19,516 bases of DNA from Psilocybe azurescens (lineage: Eukaryota > Basidiomycota > Agaricomycetes > Agaricales > Agrocybaceae), in the NCBI GenBank assembly GCA_023853785.1, contig JAJIRX010000124.1, positions 1-19,516 on the forward strand. The letters are read 5' to 3'. Positions 1 to 9,789 of the stretch are shown here, one piece after another (positions within the stretch are counted from its first letter, which is position 1; each line of letters begins with the position of its first letter). The translations under genes were made by a program, and so were the position numbers. The notes beneath the pieces are model-generated. The model was not told the DNA's origin and made no database searches. It saw only the letters and a list, made by a program, of their open reading frames with translations.

Positions 1-112
1 AGTCAAGCGATGGTCGCCAGAAATGTTCCGATGCCAATAGAATGGGTGTCAACGACGAATATGACGCAGCAAAGGAAGCGTCTTGTGGTATGCTGTCTTC
101 CGGAATCTATAC

Positions 113-2403
113 TCATTGATCCTCAGAAACCTCGTGAAAGCTGTTCAACAATCGCTGCCAATCCTTCTCAGTATAAACCTCCCAATAATCCAACCACCAC
201 TGTTCGCGAAGCAGCACAGCCGAGGGTCCGCCCAACGTCTCCACCTGGTCTTTCAATGCGCGGGCGAGCGAACGAGCCTTGACCATATCCGGACACATAT
301 TCTCCAACCACACCAAGTCCACCGACGGAGGAAACAGCGTCAGCATGCCTTCCGCGCAGAGCTTCACCCTGTCGAGCCGACCGATTTCTTTCCCGCGCGT
401 CAACCATTGTCTGAATTCCTCAAACATTCCACACGCTAATTTGAGGTGGTCGACGTTCACACTGATGCCAATTCCACTGCGCTCGTCTTGAGAGGCGGCC
501 GTGAGTGCTGGTAAGATCAAGCGATGGAGGAGGGCCCACGCCACCACGATGTCGTGGATCTGCAGCCCATATTTACGTGGTAAAATCGTTTTAACGCAGA
601 GTAAGATCTGGATGGTGATTTCTGGGTTAAGGAGAGTGTATGAAGAAGGACTGGACGATGAGGGTGATGTCGAAGCGAGGTCTTGCAAAATCTCGGAGAG
701 CCAGTCGTAGAATGGCTGTGGCACCTCTTGAGAGTTGAGAATCCTGATAACAGATTCAACAAACGCTGTCTTGAGGACGGGATGAGTATCTTGATGGAGA
801 TGAAGGTAGTAAGCGGAGATGATATCGCGTTTCTGAGGATCCGTAGGAGAGAATCGATCATCCAACATCACTCGCATAGTAGCGTTGTCGATTTGGCCAT
901 CTAGGTAGAAACCCGATATGGTCGTGGCAGCTGTACCGATGTCCAAGTCGGCGAGGTTGTGGTAGATAGGGTAGACGGCATCCACGCTCTGAGAGAACGT
1001 CGAGTTGATCCACTGCAAGCCATGTACAAGATCGTCTGAATCCTTAAAAACCCGCGCAGTGCCCCTGACCACTTCTTGTGCATCCCGAAATTGTCTCCAG
1101 CGCATATCGAACGACATCCAGTTGAGATCCCCGCTGATTTGAGGAGCCGATGAAAGCGAGGCGCATCAAGTTTTGCCCATGGAAGATTGAAGGAACTGAA
1201 GATCCAAAAAGGGTATGGCCTGTAAGGTAAAATAACCAAGATTGTGGGGATTTGTACGGGCACTGCGGGACTCGCAGATGTTTATCTTTGGTGAATGCAT
1301 GTTGCATAGCCGGAAGGGCGGTTGTGATGCCAACGAAGAGCATGACCACACCCACTGCAGCCGTTACGCAGGCAGCTACAGCCGTATTTCGTGTCCACAG
1401 CAAATCTAGGAGCCCGACAAAAAGAGGATGAGAGATGTTTGGAGAAGGATGGGCAGGGCGGTCAGGATATCTGGTACCCGCCAATACAACAGTCCTTCGT
1501 ATCGCATTTGTCGAAGGGCGACGGCGTCTTTGTGGGGAAGCGATGCATCTCGTTGGAACTCGCGCAGCCATTGTAAGCAGAGTATACCGACCAGCACGGT
1601 CGTGAGGCCGAGTGTGAGGCTGAGAAACCACGCTGCGTTAATTCGGACATCGGAAGCGGCCACTGAAAAAGGAGTAGGAAGTAGACCGGGTGGAACAGGG
1701 GTGGTCGAATTGGAAACTTGCTGCGCCATGAAAGCTAGGAGGCGAACCGACACATCGTCAGTATCTTCTGACAGCCATTTGTAGGATTCTATCGTAAAGG
1801 CTGTTACTGTTGCTGAGAACAAACCAGCCTACAGTTCGATTCAGTTACATGGCGTTGGGGGAAAAGAACGAGACAAATGGACCAACAAAGATGAGCAACT
1901 TGTCGACCTCGTCTTTCCAGGCATCGCACATTTCATTGTCGTACTTTTCGACGAAATTGTGGCATCTTATCCAGGAATCGTCTTTCTTTGGGATATTATA
2001 CCGATGCGGGTCGCTGCAATGCCAGGGCACATCTCCAAACTGTGTTCATAAGCCGAATTAGGATGTGGGTATGACAAAGTTGCAAACAATACGTACTTGT
2101 TCTTGATGTTCAGGCTGTGACCCCGGAATTGGAGACGACCCTTTCAAATTGGGTATCCTACTTTGCCGTCGGGGTGCCTTGCCATGACATATACATATTA
2201 GCGTGTTACTATTGTACAGCGATGTCAAATACACGTACAGGGTTATAAGGATGGTCATGTATAGATAGCTGACTGAAGCTGAATCTGGGGTGCTTCTCCG
2301 TCGAATATATGGCTTCGTGCGTGGATACGTGTTCCTCCTGGCCTTCAATCTTTGTCGCTTGGCTGTCCAAGCGCACTGGGCGTCTTTCTAGGTCTAAAGA
2401 CAT
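113..2403 (-). CDS. DUF6535 multi-pass membrane protein, one apparent frameshift
   Basis: Function unknown; DUF6535 is a family expanded in mushroom-forming fungi and usually predicted to sit in membranes. Exons read on the minus strand: 2403-2239, 2177-2097, 2039-1887, 1828-1237, 1133-113. Introns are 61, 57, 58 and 103 bp. The DUF6535 core spans the third splice junction: VEKYDNEMCDAWKDEVDKLL ends exon 3 and AGLFSATVTAFTIESYKWL opens exon 4. Further hydrophobic segments are INAAWFLSLTLGLTTVLVGI, LLQTSLILF and ACVTAAVGVVMLFVGITTAL, followed by the familiar QCPYKSPQSW and, after the last intron, MSFDMRWRQFRDAQ. Reading phase fails once, at a run of five A (plus strand, 1419-1423). With one base added there, the model is 671 codons including the TGA at 115-113. 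The ATG at 2403 is the first one compatible with exon 1. Intron 1 ends in AAG and intron 4 (donor GTTATT, 103 bp) is atypical, so those junctions are least sure. Family assignment is firm; whether the gene is intact is open. Confidence 0.82.
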
Positions 2404-3274
2404 TGCATTCGCTGCTTGTGGGGTACAAGTTAGATCGTAGGTGCATGGCTTGACAGAGGCGGGTAAAGTTTCCTGTCAGCGCTATCCTAATCTACCCCAT
2501 TCGGTGGGGTGCGTTGTCGACTTGTTGAATCCGCAATCGCAAGATACCTGGCTTCAGATTTAAAATGTCAGAACACCAACGGCACGCTCTACAATCCAGT
2601 CAATGAGATTAAGACCGAACTCCATCTCCATCCCATTAGAAAACGAACCTGAGACTGCCTAGTTCATACTTAAACAAAATGTAGATAACTTGAAGAAGTG
2701 AATTGTTTAATTGAAAAATTTTCTTTGCTGTAGGAGGCGCCTGCAAGGATTTAAGTCATAGTTCCATTGAAGTGTATTGGTGGACCTCCCTGCTATGAGG
2801 GCTTTATAATAAAGTCTATGTTGAGAAGGTACGAAGGGTACCGATGCTCGTCGCATTCACGGTATTTGGCTGCGGAGTCTGAACCATTATGAATTTGTTT
2901 ATCCCCGGCTACCGGTCAGTCCATTGCCCAAGTCCTGCCCACAACTGTCCACAACCTCTCCTTTACGATATCGATTCTTCATTGTTCATTATTCTACACC
3001 CCTAGAGGTAAGAATTTATGTTTATACAGACAAATACCATTTCTCAAAGCAGGTTTTGTTTTATCACATGTGCCTTAAGTAGCCGGACCGGAATTGCTGT
3101 GAAAGGCCCCTGAGCAACGTCCTCAAATTTCTCCAAATCGCTGACTTTCTTGGTAAACGACACGCATTATTCCCCACAAAGGCTATTATAACTCAAAACG
3201 AAACTATATTCATTGATAATTTTGTTAGAATACCCAATTTTTACTTCAGATCTACCCATCATACTTCGAGACAG
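2404..3274. promoter_or_regulatory. Divergent 5' interval between DUF6535 gene and PEX19
   Basis: This 871-bp stretch lies between two genes read outward, so it should hold both promoters. No open frame of note or recognisable protein fragment is visible. An AT-rich segment resembling a TATA region (tttataataaag) lies near 2803-2814. The last 150 bp before the PEX19 start are AT-rich and pyrimidine-rich, as expected of a 5' leader. No specific factor-binding site can be named from the sequence. Confidence 0.4.
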
Positions 3275-4588
3275 ATGTCGACATCTAAACCCACACTCGA
3301 GAAGCAGACGATTGCCGATCCAGACGACGACCTCGACGATCTCGACGGTTAGTGCATGACTATGTCAAACTTACCTTCTATTTAATTCACTTAACTTCCA
3401 GATGTTCTGTCTCAGTTCAACCCAAACACATCACAATCACCACTGACCCCACCTCCAAGCGCCAACCCAGCAACGACTCACGGGCGACCCAGAAACAACA
3501 CACGCGTAGATGCATTTCCACCTTCAATTCCCGGATCAGGCAGCAATCTAGACCCAGCAAGCGAAGCAGATGAGGATGCGCTCTCGTCAGACTTCGCAAA
3601 GAGCTTGCGCGGGGATGGAGAGCCTGATGCGGGAGATCACAGGGAAGTGGCAAAGGCGGACGGGGATGCGGCGGGATCAGATGCGACGGAGGACGAGAGA
3701 GCTCGTGCATTCAAAGCTGCCTGGGAAGCGATGCTGGTTGAGGGCATGGATGGGAACATCGGAGACACTGCGAGTCTAGGAGGAGAACCCTTTGTGAAAC
3801 AAGAATCATCGTCATCATCAAAGGCAACGGACGCGGGTGCAGTTCCCCCAGGTAGTGGGTTCCAGGACAAAATAAAGCAGGCAATGGATAAGTTGAAAGA
3901 GAGTGAAACGAAATTGGTGCGTTCTCTCTTCCATCTTCATTTGACTTCAAATCAAATGGATGAGATTTCTTAGGAGGCTCTACATCGGGAGCCGCTGGCC
4001 CTGCAGGCGATCCTGAATCGTTGGACGCCCTTCTGCAATCATTAGGCGATCTTGGTTTGGGAGAGGGTGGAGAAGACGACAAAGAACTCGCGGGATTCCT
4101 CGAAAACATGATGGGACAGCTGATGAGCAAGGACGTACTCTACGAGCCGTTAAAAGAGCTAGCCGACGGGGTAAGACCAACACCGTTATTAACGTCTACG
4201 AAGTTGCCTAATAATAAAAACAATCCCGTCCAGTTCCCTTCATATCTCGAAAAACCTCCCTCGCCAATCTCGGCCGAAGACAGGAAACGATATGAGAGCC
4301 AGCTGGTCTGTGTTCGACAAATTCTCACCGTGTTCGATAAAGAAGGATACAGTGATGCCAATGCAGAATGCAACAAACAAATCGTGGATCTCATGGGCGA
4401 GGTAAGTTTGAAATTTCTCAGTCGTTTTGTTACTCGTTCGTACCTTTGCATAGCTCTTAAGGCTGACAACCGTTTCCAGATGCAATCATATGGCTCTCCC
4501 CGCTGAGATCATGGGCCCCCTTCCAGCTGGCCTCGATGGGATAGGCGGAATCCCCGGACTCGGCGAAGAAGGCTGCACCATCGCATAA
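3275..4588 (+). CDS. PEX19: Peroxin-19, peroxisomal membrane protein receptor; 3' end frameshifted
   Basis: Pex19 is the cytosolic chaperone and import receptor that binds newly made peroxisomal membrane proteins and docks on Pex3. Exons: 3275-3347, 3402-3920, 3974-4170, 4234-4401 and 4480 onward. Introns are 54, 53, 63 and 78 bp. Visible family signatures are an acidic N-terminus with DDLDDLDDVLSQFNP (about residues 18-32), the helical segment FQDKIKQAMDKLKESETKL (about 178-196), ESLDALLQSLGDLGLGEGG (from about 212), then SKDVLYEPLKELADG, FPSYLEKPP and MQSYGSP. As written, the frame stops at 4504-4506, giving 327 residues. A second frame, beginning just after the C4 run at 4498-4501, reads AEIMGPLPAGLDG and ends with CTIA and TAA at 4586-4588. 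That is a CaaX-type C-terminus as in other Pex19 proteins, so a frameshift is likely. Intron 2 is uncertain: the better donor (GTGCGT, 3917) gives the wrong phase, so a weaker donor at 3921 was used. The middle region is low-complexity and acidic, including a run of five Ser. Confidence 0.9.
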
Positions 4589-6132
4589 ATCTCGCACAAA
4601 CCGCTGTCCCGAGAGTCGGATCTCTACCCACAGTGCACACACAATTGCTCACTCTGGACCTCAAATTTTTTCACTACTAAAGTATGTACATAGCACCCAA
4701 CATTCTGATGGGGATCTGATCTCAGTGTCTGATCGAAATTCGACAAATAAGCTTGGAATCTGTTGGCAGAAGCGCTTTCATCCGTCCGTCCATCCATCCA
4801 TCCACAGCCCACGCGCGTGTGCGTTATTTATGTCTGTCTCAAACTCAAATCTTACCGTATGCTGTATAAATATCCTTGTTTCCGACGAAATTGCACTCTC
4901 CGTTACATTCCACGGTTGTCTGTCGAAGCAGGGATCGTCGTGATAGCTTTGCTCGAACACGTGTATCTGGGAAGAAAGAAGGCGACTGTACCTATTCGCA
5001 CAGTGCATTTTTTCAGGTTTCAGTGCTGCTTCTGCCGATCCTTCGGGGTATTTTGCTCGATCCACTGAACCTCAGAACTTCAGAACTTTGTCTTGATCCA
5101 AGTCGTACTTGTTTACTCCGATAGACCGTCGTCATATTCTCGCAATACGTACTTGACAAGAAAAATTAACACATGATCTTTTATTTTGAATCTTGAAAAT
5201 TTTCTGGCTCTTCCGACTTGCACCCGGTGGAAGTAGCATTCTTGAGGATACGGAGGCGACATACATCGCACTCCGATTTTTCCCGCTTCTGTGCCTCCAT
5301 ATTACCCACCCTCTAGCTTAACTTGATGTGAAATGTCAGCACTCTACGCGTAACTTGATCCGGCTGAGATCTCGACGTATATGCTGTCAGTTAATTATAA
5401 CAGACCTTGTTTGTGTGGCGCATGTTCTTTGCATGCTGCCCAATTGACATGATACCATTTATATAGTTCATATTGCATGGGCATTCAAATGCAGGTAAAA
5501 TACATACAACGCTCTAAAGTCTAGAATTCTTTGAGCATTATCCAAATCTAGGTTGACTTTTGGCAGACCATGCCCGAAAACAAAAATGAACTGCCTATCT
5601 TTAGCAATATCTCATTGTCTATTTTTGGATCTTCTTTCGGTACTTCTGGAGAAGTACGTATCCGTACTTCAATATTCGGACTATGGACTCCCCTTGCACC
5701 ATTTCGTGGTTCATTGTAGTGGCGTATTTCGCTCTATCGGCGTCAAGAATGACGTTCGTCTGCTCGGACACCATGAATCCCCGTGACATGGTGGCGCCCG
5801 AACAACTGCGGAGGCGAACGCATATGGTGAAGCCTACATGTACGGCCTGTCAACTTTCCATTTTTGGTTAATACACCGGATTGTACCAGACGGTCTAAGC
5901 AACACCCATGGAGAAGATGCAATTTCATTGAAAATATTCATTAACAATACGGATTGGGTGGTATTGGGGTATTCGTAACATATACGTGATGGTGGAAACA
6001 TTAGCATGACAGAAAATTGCATGGACGTCAAAGGGAAATGCGGGAGCGGAAGCGCGGATAGAAACTCAAATGTCTTTGTGAGAAAAGACGAGGCGACATG
6101 AGGCGAAAGGAAGAAAGAATAATGGAGAAAAA
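4589..6132. other. Non-coding tail-to-tail interval
   Basis: This interval lies between the 3' ends of PEX19 and the four-helix membrane protein. Only short open frames occur, with no family resemblance I can recognise and no pair of exons that would join convincingly. It should include both 3' untranslated regions. A tetranucleotide repeat is listed separately. Confidence 0.5.
4781..4804 (+). repeat. Tetranucleotide microsatellite (TCCG)2(TCCA)4
   Basis: Two TCCG units are followed directly by four TCCA units, 24 bp in all. It lies about 190 bp downstream of the expected PEX19 stop, probably in or just beyond its 3' untranslated region. Such tracts vary in length between strains. Confidence 0.85.
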
Positions 6133-6999
6133 TTATACGCTCGACTTCTCATGCTCTGAAATAGTCTCCTTCTCGTTCATAGAAGCCTTTGAAGGGCTTG
6201 AAGGCTCTTGTTCGGTAACTGCAATTTTCCTTTGCTTGTTTGACGCAATCCAGAGTGTGGCGGCAGAGATGTATGTAAGGACGAGCGTAAACCATGGAAT
6301 AACGGCCACAAGTTTGACTGAGAAAATAAACTGATCGGTATCGTGATCGGTATCCAAGCAATGCAGAGACACTTACGGTATGGAATATCTTTGTAGATTC
6401 TTGTCGAGCCCGAATGAGCCTCAACAGCCTTGACAGCGGAATCAGGAAGCTGAACGGTTCCAATGAACGCCTTCACGTCTGCCTGGCCAGTTGAGAAGTA
6501 AATCATAAAGGGGATAAGGCTTCCCAAGAGGAATAATGAGGCGAGGATAAGGATGATAGACTGGGTTCGGAGAGTCCTTGCGGCTAGGGATTTGGTGAAT
6601 GGGAGGAAAGGCGCGATAATGAATTTGGAGAGAATGACAGCAATCAGGAGGGATGCTGTGGTCGCTACGATTCCGGCATTGTAAATGGCTGTTAAATTGG
6701 AAGAAGAGTCGTTAGCTCATGAGTAGTGTGCCAAAGTATAGAAAGGTATTACTGACCAGTGGTATTGATTTCAACAACTGAAGGAGGTGGAGCGAGCTTC
6801 TTCAACCTAGATTTATCTTGGTTGGATTTGATCAAAGCATTAAGGCCTACAAAAAGTTAGGGGCACGGTCAGTATCGACTCCAACATCGATTTGATAGTC
6901 GATCCACTGACCAACTGAGGATGAAATAACCGCAAGGCACCAGGTCAAGGTCAGAATGAGGAATCGAGCCTTTGGCAGAGGGGCAACGGTGGAGGACAT
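6133..6999 (-). CDS. Four-transmembrane-helix protein of unknown family
   Basis: Function not recognised. Exons on the minus strand: 6999-6912, 6846-6757, 6688-6377 and 6317-6133. The introns (65, 68 and 59 bp) are all in phase 1 and have good GT..AG ends (GTCAGT, GTCAGT, GTAAGT; TAG, CAG, CAG). The exons sum to 675 nt, or 224 residues, with no internal stop, which supports the model. Four hydrophobic stretches are visible: RFLILTLTWCLAVISSSVG near the N-terminus, AGIVATTASLLIAVILSKFI, SIILILASLFLLGSLIPFMI and VAVIPWFTLVLTYISAATLW. Loop 1 is about 35 residues. Loop 3 (about 40 residues) lacks cysteines, which argues against a typical Sur7-type loop. The last roughly 40 residues are polar and rich in Glu, Ser and Lys, probably a cytosolic tail. 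The N-terminal helix could instead be a cleaved signal peptide. It resembles the many small lineage-specific tetraspan proteins of basidiomycetes, but no named family can be assigned. Confidence 0.8.
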
Positions 7000-8176
7000 A
7001 GTGGTCAAAACTAAAAGCGATGATATGCGACGGGCAGGACAGAGGGAGGAAATAGGTGGAGGGAAAAATCCTGAGGATGAAAAGACGTAGATGCATTCTT
7101 ATTTAGCTTCCCAATTCGAAGTCACAACCCGTCCCACAGCAGACATTAATTCCACTTAATTCCAAATGCATAGTGCTTGCACGCGATCATTCGACCTGCA
7201 TGCCTGTTTTTGATCCATCGGGATATGCATCTGGGAACGGATCTAGGAAAGTCAAGATGATCTTCCTGGGGCCCATGTGGACACTCATTCCTGGGAAGGA
7301 AGCGTTGGGGCATTCTGGGGGATCACCTGGGGTCCATTAGTACCACATGACAGACTACTAAGTGTTAATTGGGTGTTATACAAGAGTTATGTTTTCCTTG
7401 TGATAAGATGGGTTTCTTACAGGGTTTGTGCAAAAGCTATGTTGTTCTCCAAGGAGAATATTGAAGGTGGCTAGATGGGAGAATCAGACTGACCAGTGAC
7501 ACTTGACAGTCCTTCCATGAAAGCGTCAGGTAACTCAAGCCGTGACCGTTGGAGTTACTGACGTCGAGACCCGGGACCCTGTTAAACACCCAAATGTGGG
7601 CATAATACCCATAAATGGACACATCTACGAAATTTTTAAAGCAAGCATGAACCTCTGGATCCGTTTCTCACAAAAATTTTAAATGCAGAAACTATGCACT
7701 CCCACTCCTCTCCATAACCCTCCAGCATTCCAATGTAGCTTTTTCCTCGCAGATTTCACGTCGACGAGCCAAGAAATCTGCCCATCTCTTAGCGAGAGGA
7801 AATTCAGGAAAGAAAGACGGGACAAGACCCCTCAAGTGAGAAATTATCTCCATTAAGCGGGAAAGTTCCGACAGGCCCCTATCCTATTCCTGAATGTACA
7901 CCCAGGAGACAACCAAGGAAAAGCACCAGGCAGAGTTAATCTGTGATCTGTCGGACCTCCGTGTCCGGCCTGGAAGTAATCCAGTCTGAGTTACACCTAC
8001 ATATATGGCCGCCGAAAAGCAGTAAAGTAGATGTCTGTGATTGTGTTGAATTTCAATAGCTCTGACTGGAATACGCAAGAAAACGCAAAAGCTTCGATTG
8101 CACCCTAAAAACCATAAAACACTACTTAAATTAAATGCCACTCATAATATACAAACGATATGGTGGCCTAGCTCCT

Positions 8177-8193
8177 CTCAGCTATGAGCTGAG
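8177..8193. repeat. Short perfect hairpin, 7-bp stem and 3-nt loop
   Basis: CTCAGCT is followed by ATG and then AGCTGAG, a perfect inverted repeat with a 3-nt spacer. It stands alone in non-coding DNA. Stems this short also occur by chance, so function is not implied. Confidence 0.6.
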
Positions 8194-9209
8194 CAAAGGT
8201 ATTTTGCAACAACTGAGCAATATCGTATATGTCACAGATCCATTTTTCGGGGTACGGGGACAGGAATATTACACTACTTAACGGTACCGAGCTCACGCGG
8301 CTGCAGCCGTGCCTGGCCATCGGCGTCTGTGAGTCGTATGAGGTCGTTTATACATAGACCGATCACCGATGAATGAGAAAGATATGAATTTTGTTAATAC
8401 ATAGACAGGGGGACGTAGGTTGTCGCGTGTACGCTCAAGGAAATTCACTTCATAAATATACGTACCTTTGTGGGACCGCATGCATCGTACTTGCCACCCT
8501 AGTACACATCATGACAAAATCCTTGTAGCACAAAGTAAGCTTGATGTTTCAACAGTAATGACTTCTTAATCGCTTAGTTGGCTCGATGGGTCTTGAGTAC
8601 TACATACCGAGGTCACCAGGCCGCATTGAAGTAGCTCAATCTTAAGCGCTCAAAAGTCTGTGATAATAACTGGACGTAGAACATGCATAATAAGGTTAGA
8701 GTATACTGTTTGGTTTGGACACGCTTGGGCCCAGACTTCAAGTTACTTCAACACAGAATCTATATCAGAAAATTGAAATTGTCCGATGGAAATGTATCAA
8801 TTACCACTTGTAAATAAGATACTTTGATGCAACGCGGGTGCCCTTCCCCGCCCCCTCGGTTAGGTTTTAATCTATATTATTTGAATATTACACCATCTGA
8901 TCTGCGCAAATGCTAGGTTTCTCTCTTCAGACCTTTACCATCTTTTATGCACTTGCAGAAATCTTTTCGGAGGCATGTGTACTCGGGAAGTTGAGTGGAT
9001 GTTTGGAGAGTTTTTAATTTAAGACTTAGGTAGGATGAATCTATATGATATGGGTTGACAACTGAGCTTCACACACTACCTGCGGCCCCCTGAATTGCTG
9101 CTCTGGGCAACGGGCACAATAACCCTCTTGGTCCTCAAAGAGGCTTGGATCAGCTTGGCTCGCGTTCGTTATTAATAAGCTCCGCTTAAAAGGATTATTC
9201 CAGGAATTG

Positions 9210-9239
9210 AAGCACGCGTTAGCGTAGGTTAGCGTGCTT
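9210..9239. repeat. Inverted repeat with internal direct repeat
   Basis: The outer arms AAGCACGC (9210-9217) and GCGTGCTT (9232-9239) are perfect reverse complements around a 14-nt spacer. Within the element, the word TTAGCGT occurs twice, at 9219-9225 and 9229-9235. The mix of inverted and direct repeats resembles a small transposon end or a protein-binding palindrome, but no partner copy was noticed elsewhere in the window. Confidence 0.55.
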
Positions 9240-9720
9240 TATGTAGTATGAAGGGCCCGAACCTTGTGGTGCGCCGGAGTGTATGAGGCTTAAGTACTGA
9301 AAAGACGCCCTGTTTCGGCATCCGTGATCTAATTTCGACGTTTTGTAGGCTAATTCTCACGAATCGCAGCTCAGCGTAGCTTTTTGAAGTATAAAACACT
9401 CCTAGATCGCTGAATTGTTTAAAACAGCGGAAATGGCATCGGTGTTTTCGATCTTCTCAAGCAGCTTTAGTTATATGCTCAGCATTCACTATTCAGCAGA
9501 ATTATTTTCAACAGAGTCGTTGTAGCAAGAATTTATTTCTATCTCTACCAAACATTTTGAGTTGTATGTACCCATTCTTGAGCTATAATTCAAAGCAGGC
9601 GGCGAAGATTATATGTTCTAGAAGAAAAAGTATCCCATTCTCTACAGCTTTTCAAAATATCATCTCCTGTCTTTATAGGCTCCACCTCCGCGGTTTAAGG
9701 ATGCTTAGCGAAACATAGGG

Positions 9721-9740
9721 TACCATAGGTTACCATAGGT
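9721..9740 (+). repeat. Tandem 10-bp duplication TACCATAGGT
   Basis: Two exact copies of TACCATAGGT sit head to tail. They are preceded by a degenerate partial copy (aaacataggg). This is a small local tandem duplication in non-coding DNA. Confidence 0.8.
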
Positions 9741-9769
9741 TGCGAATCTCATACGACAACGTACGACTC

Positions 9770-9789
9770 GATTCTCGAATTCGCGAATC
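9770..9789. repeat. Imperfect 20-bp palindrome centred on GAATTC
   Basis: The 20 bases are symmetrical except for one mismatched pair of positions and are centred on CGAATTCG. The site lies 30 bp to the right of the tandem duplication. It could be a dimeric protein-binding site or chance symmetry. Confidence 0.5.

Noticed and set aside
83..439. Overlapping plus-strand open frame of 118 codons
   Set aside because: It lies antisense to the last DUF6535 exon, whose protein sequence is long and fits the family. The plus-strand frame has no recognisable content.
1428..1784. Plus-strand open frame of 118 codons
   Set aside because: Antisense shadow of DUF6535 exon 4.
5570..5720. Small plus-strand frame (about 49 codons) with a GTACGT donor inside
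   Set aside because: Low-complexity Ser/Phe-rich translation, no family resemblance, and no downstream exon that joins convincingly.
7884..8141. Minus-strand 85-codon frame with a CFLRIPVRAIE-like segment
   Set aside because: No conserved motif, no supporting splice sites and isolated in non-coding DNA.
8298..8309. Perfect 12-bp palindrome CGGCTGCAGCCG
   Set aside because: Single short palindrome with no repeat partner or gene context; expected by chance at this scale.
9071..9177. Frame reading LRPPELLLWATGTITLLVLK, resembling a membrane segment
   Set aside because: Only about 36 codons between stops, with no neighbouring exons; compatible with chance.
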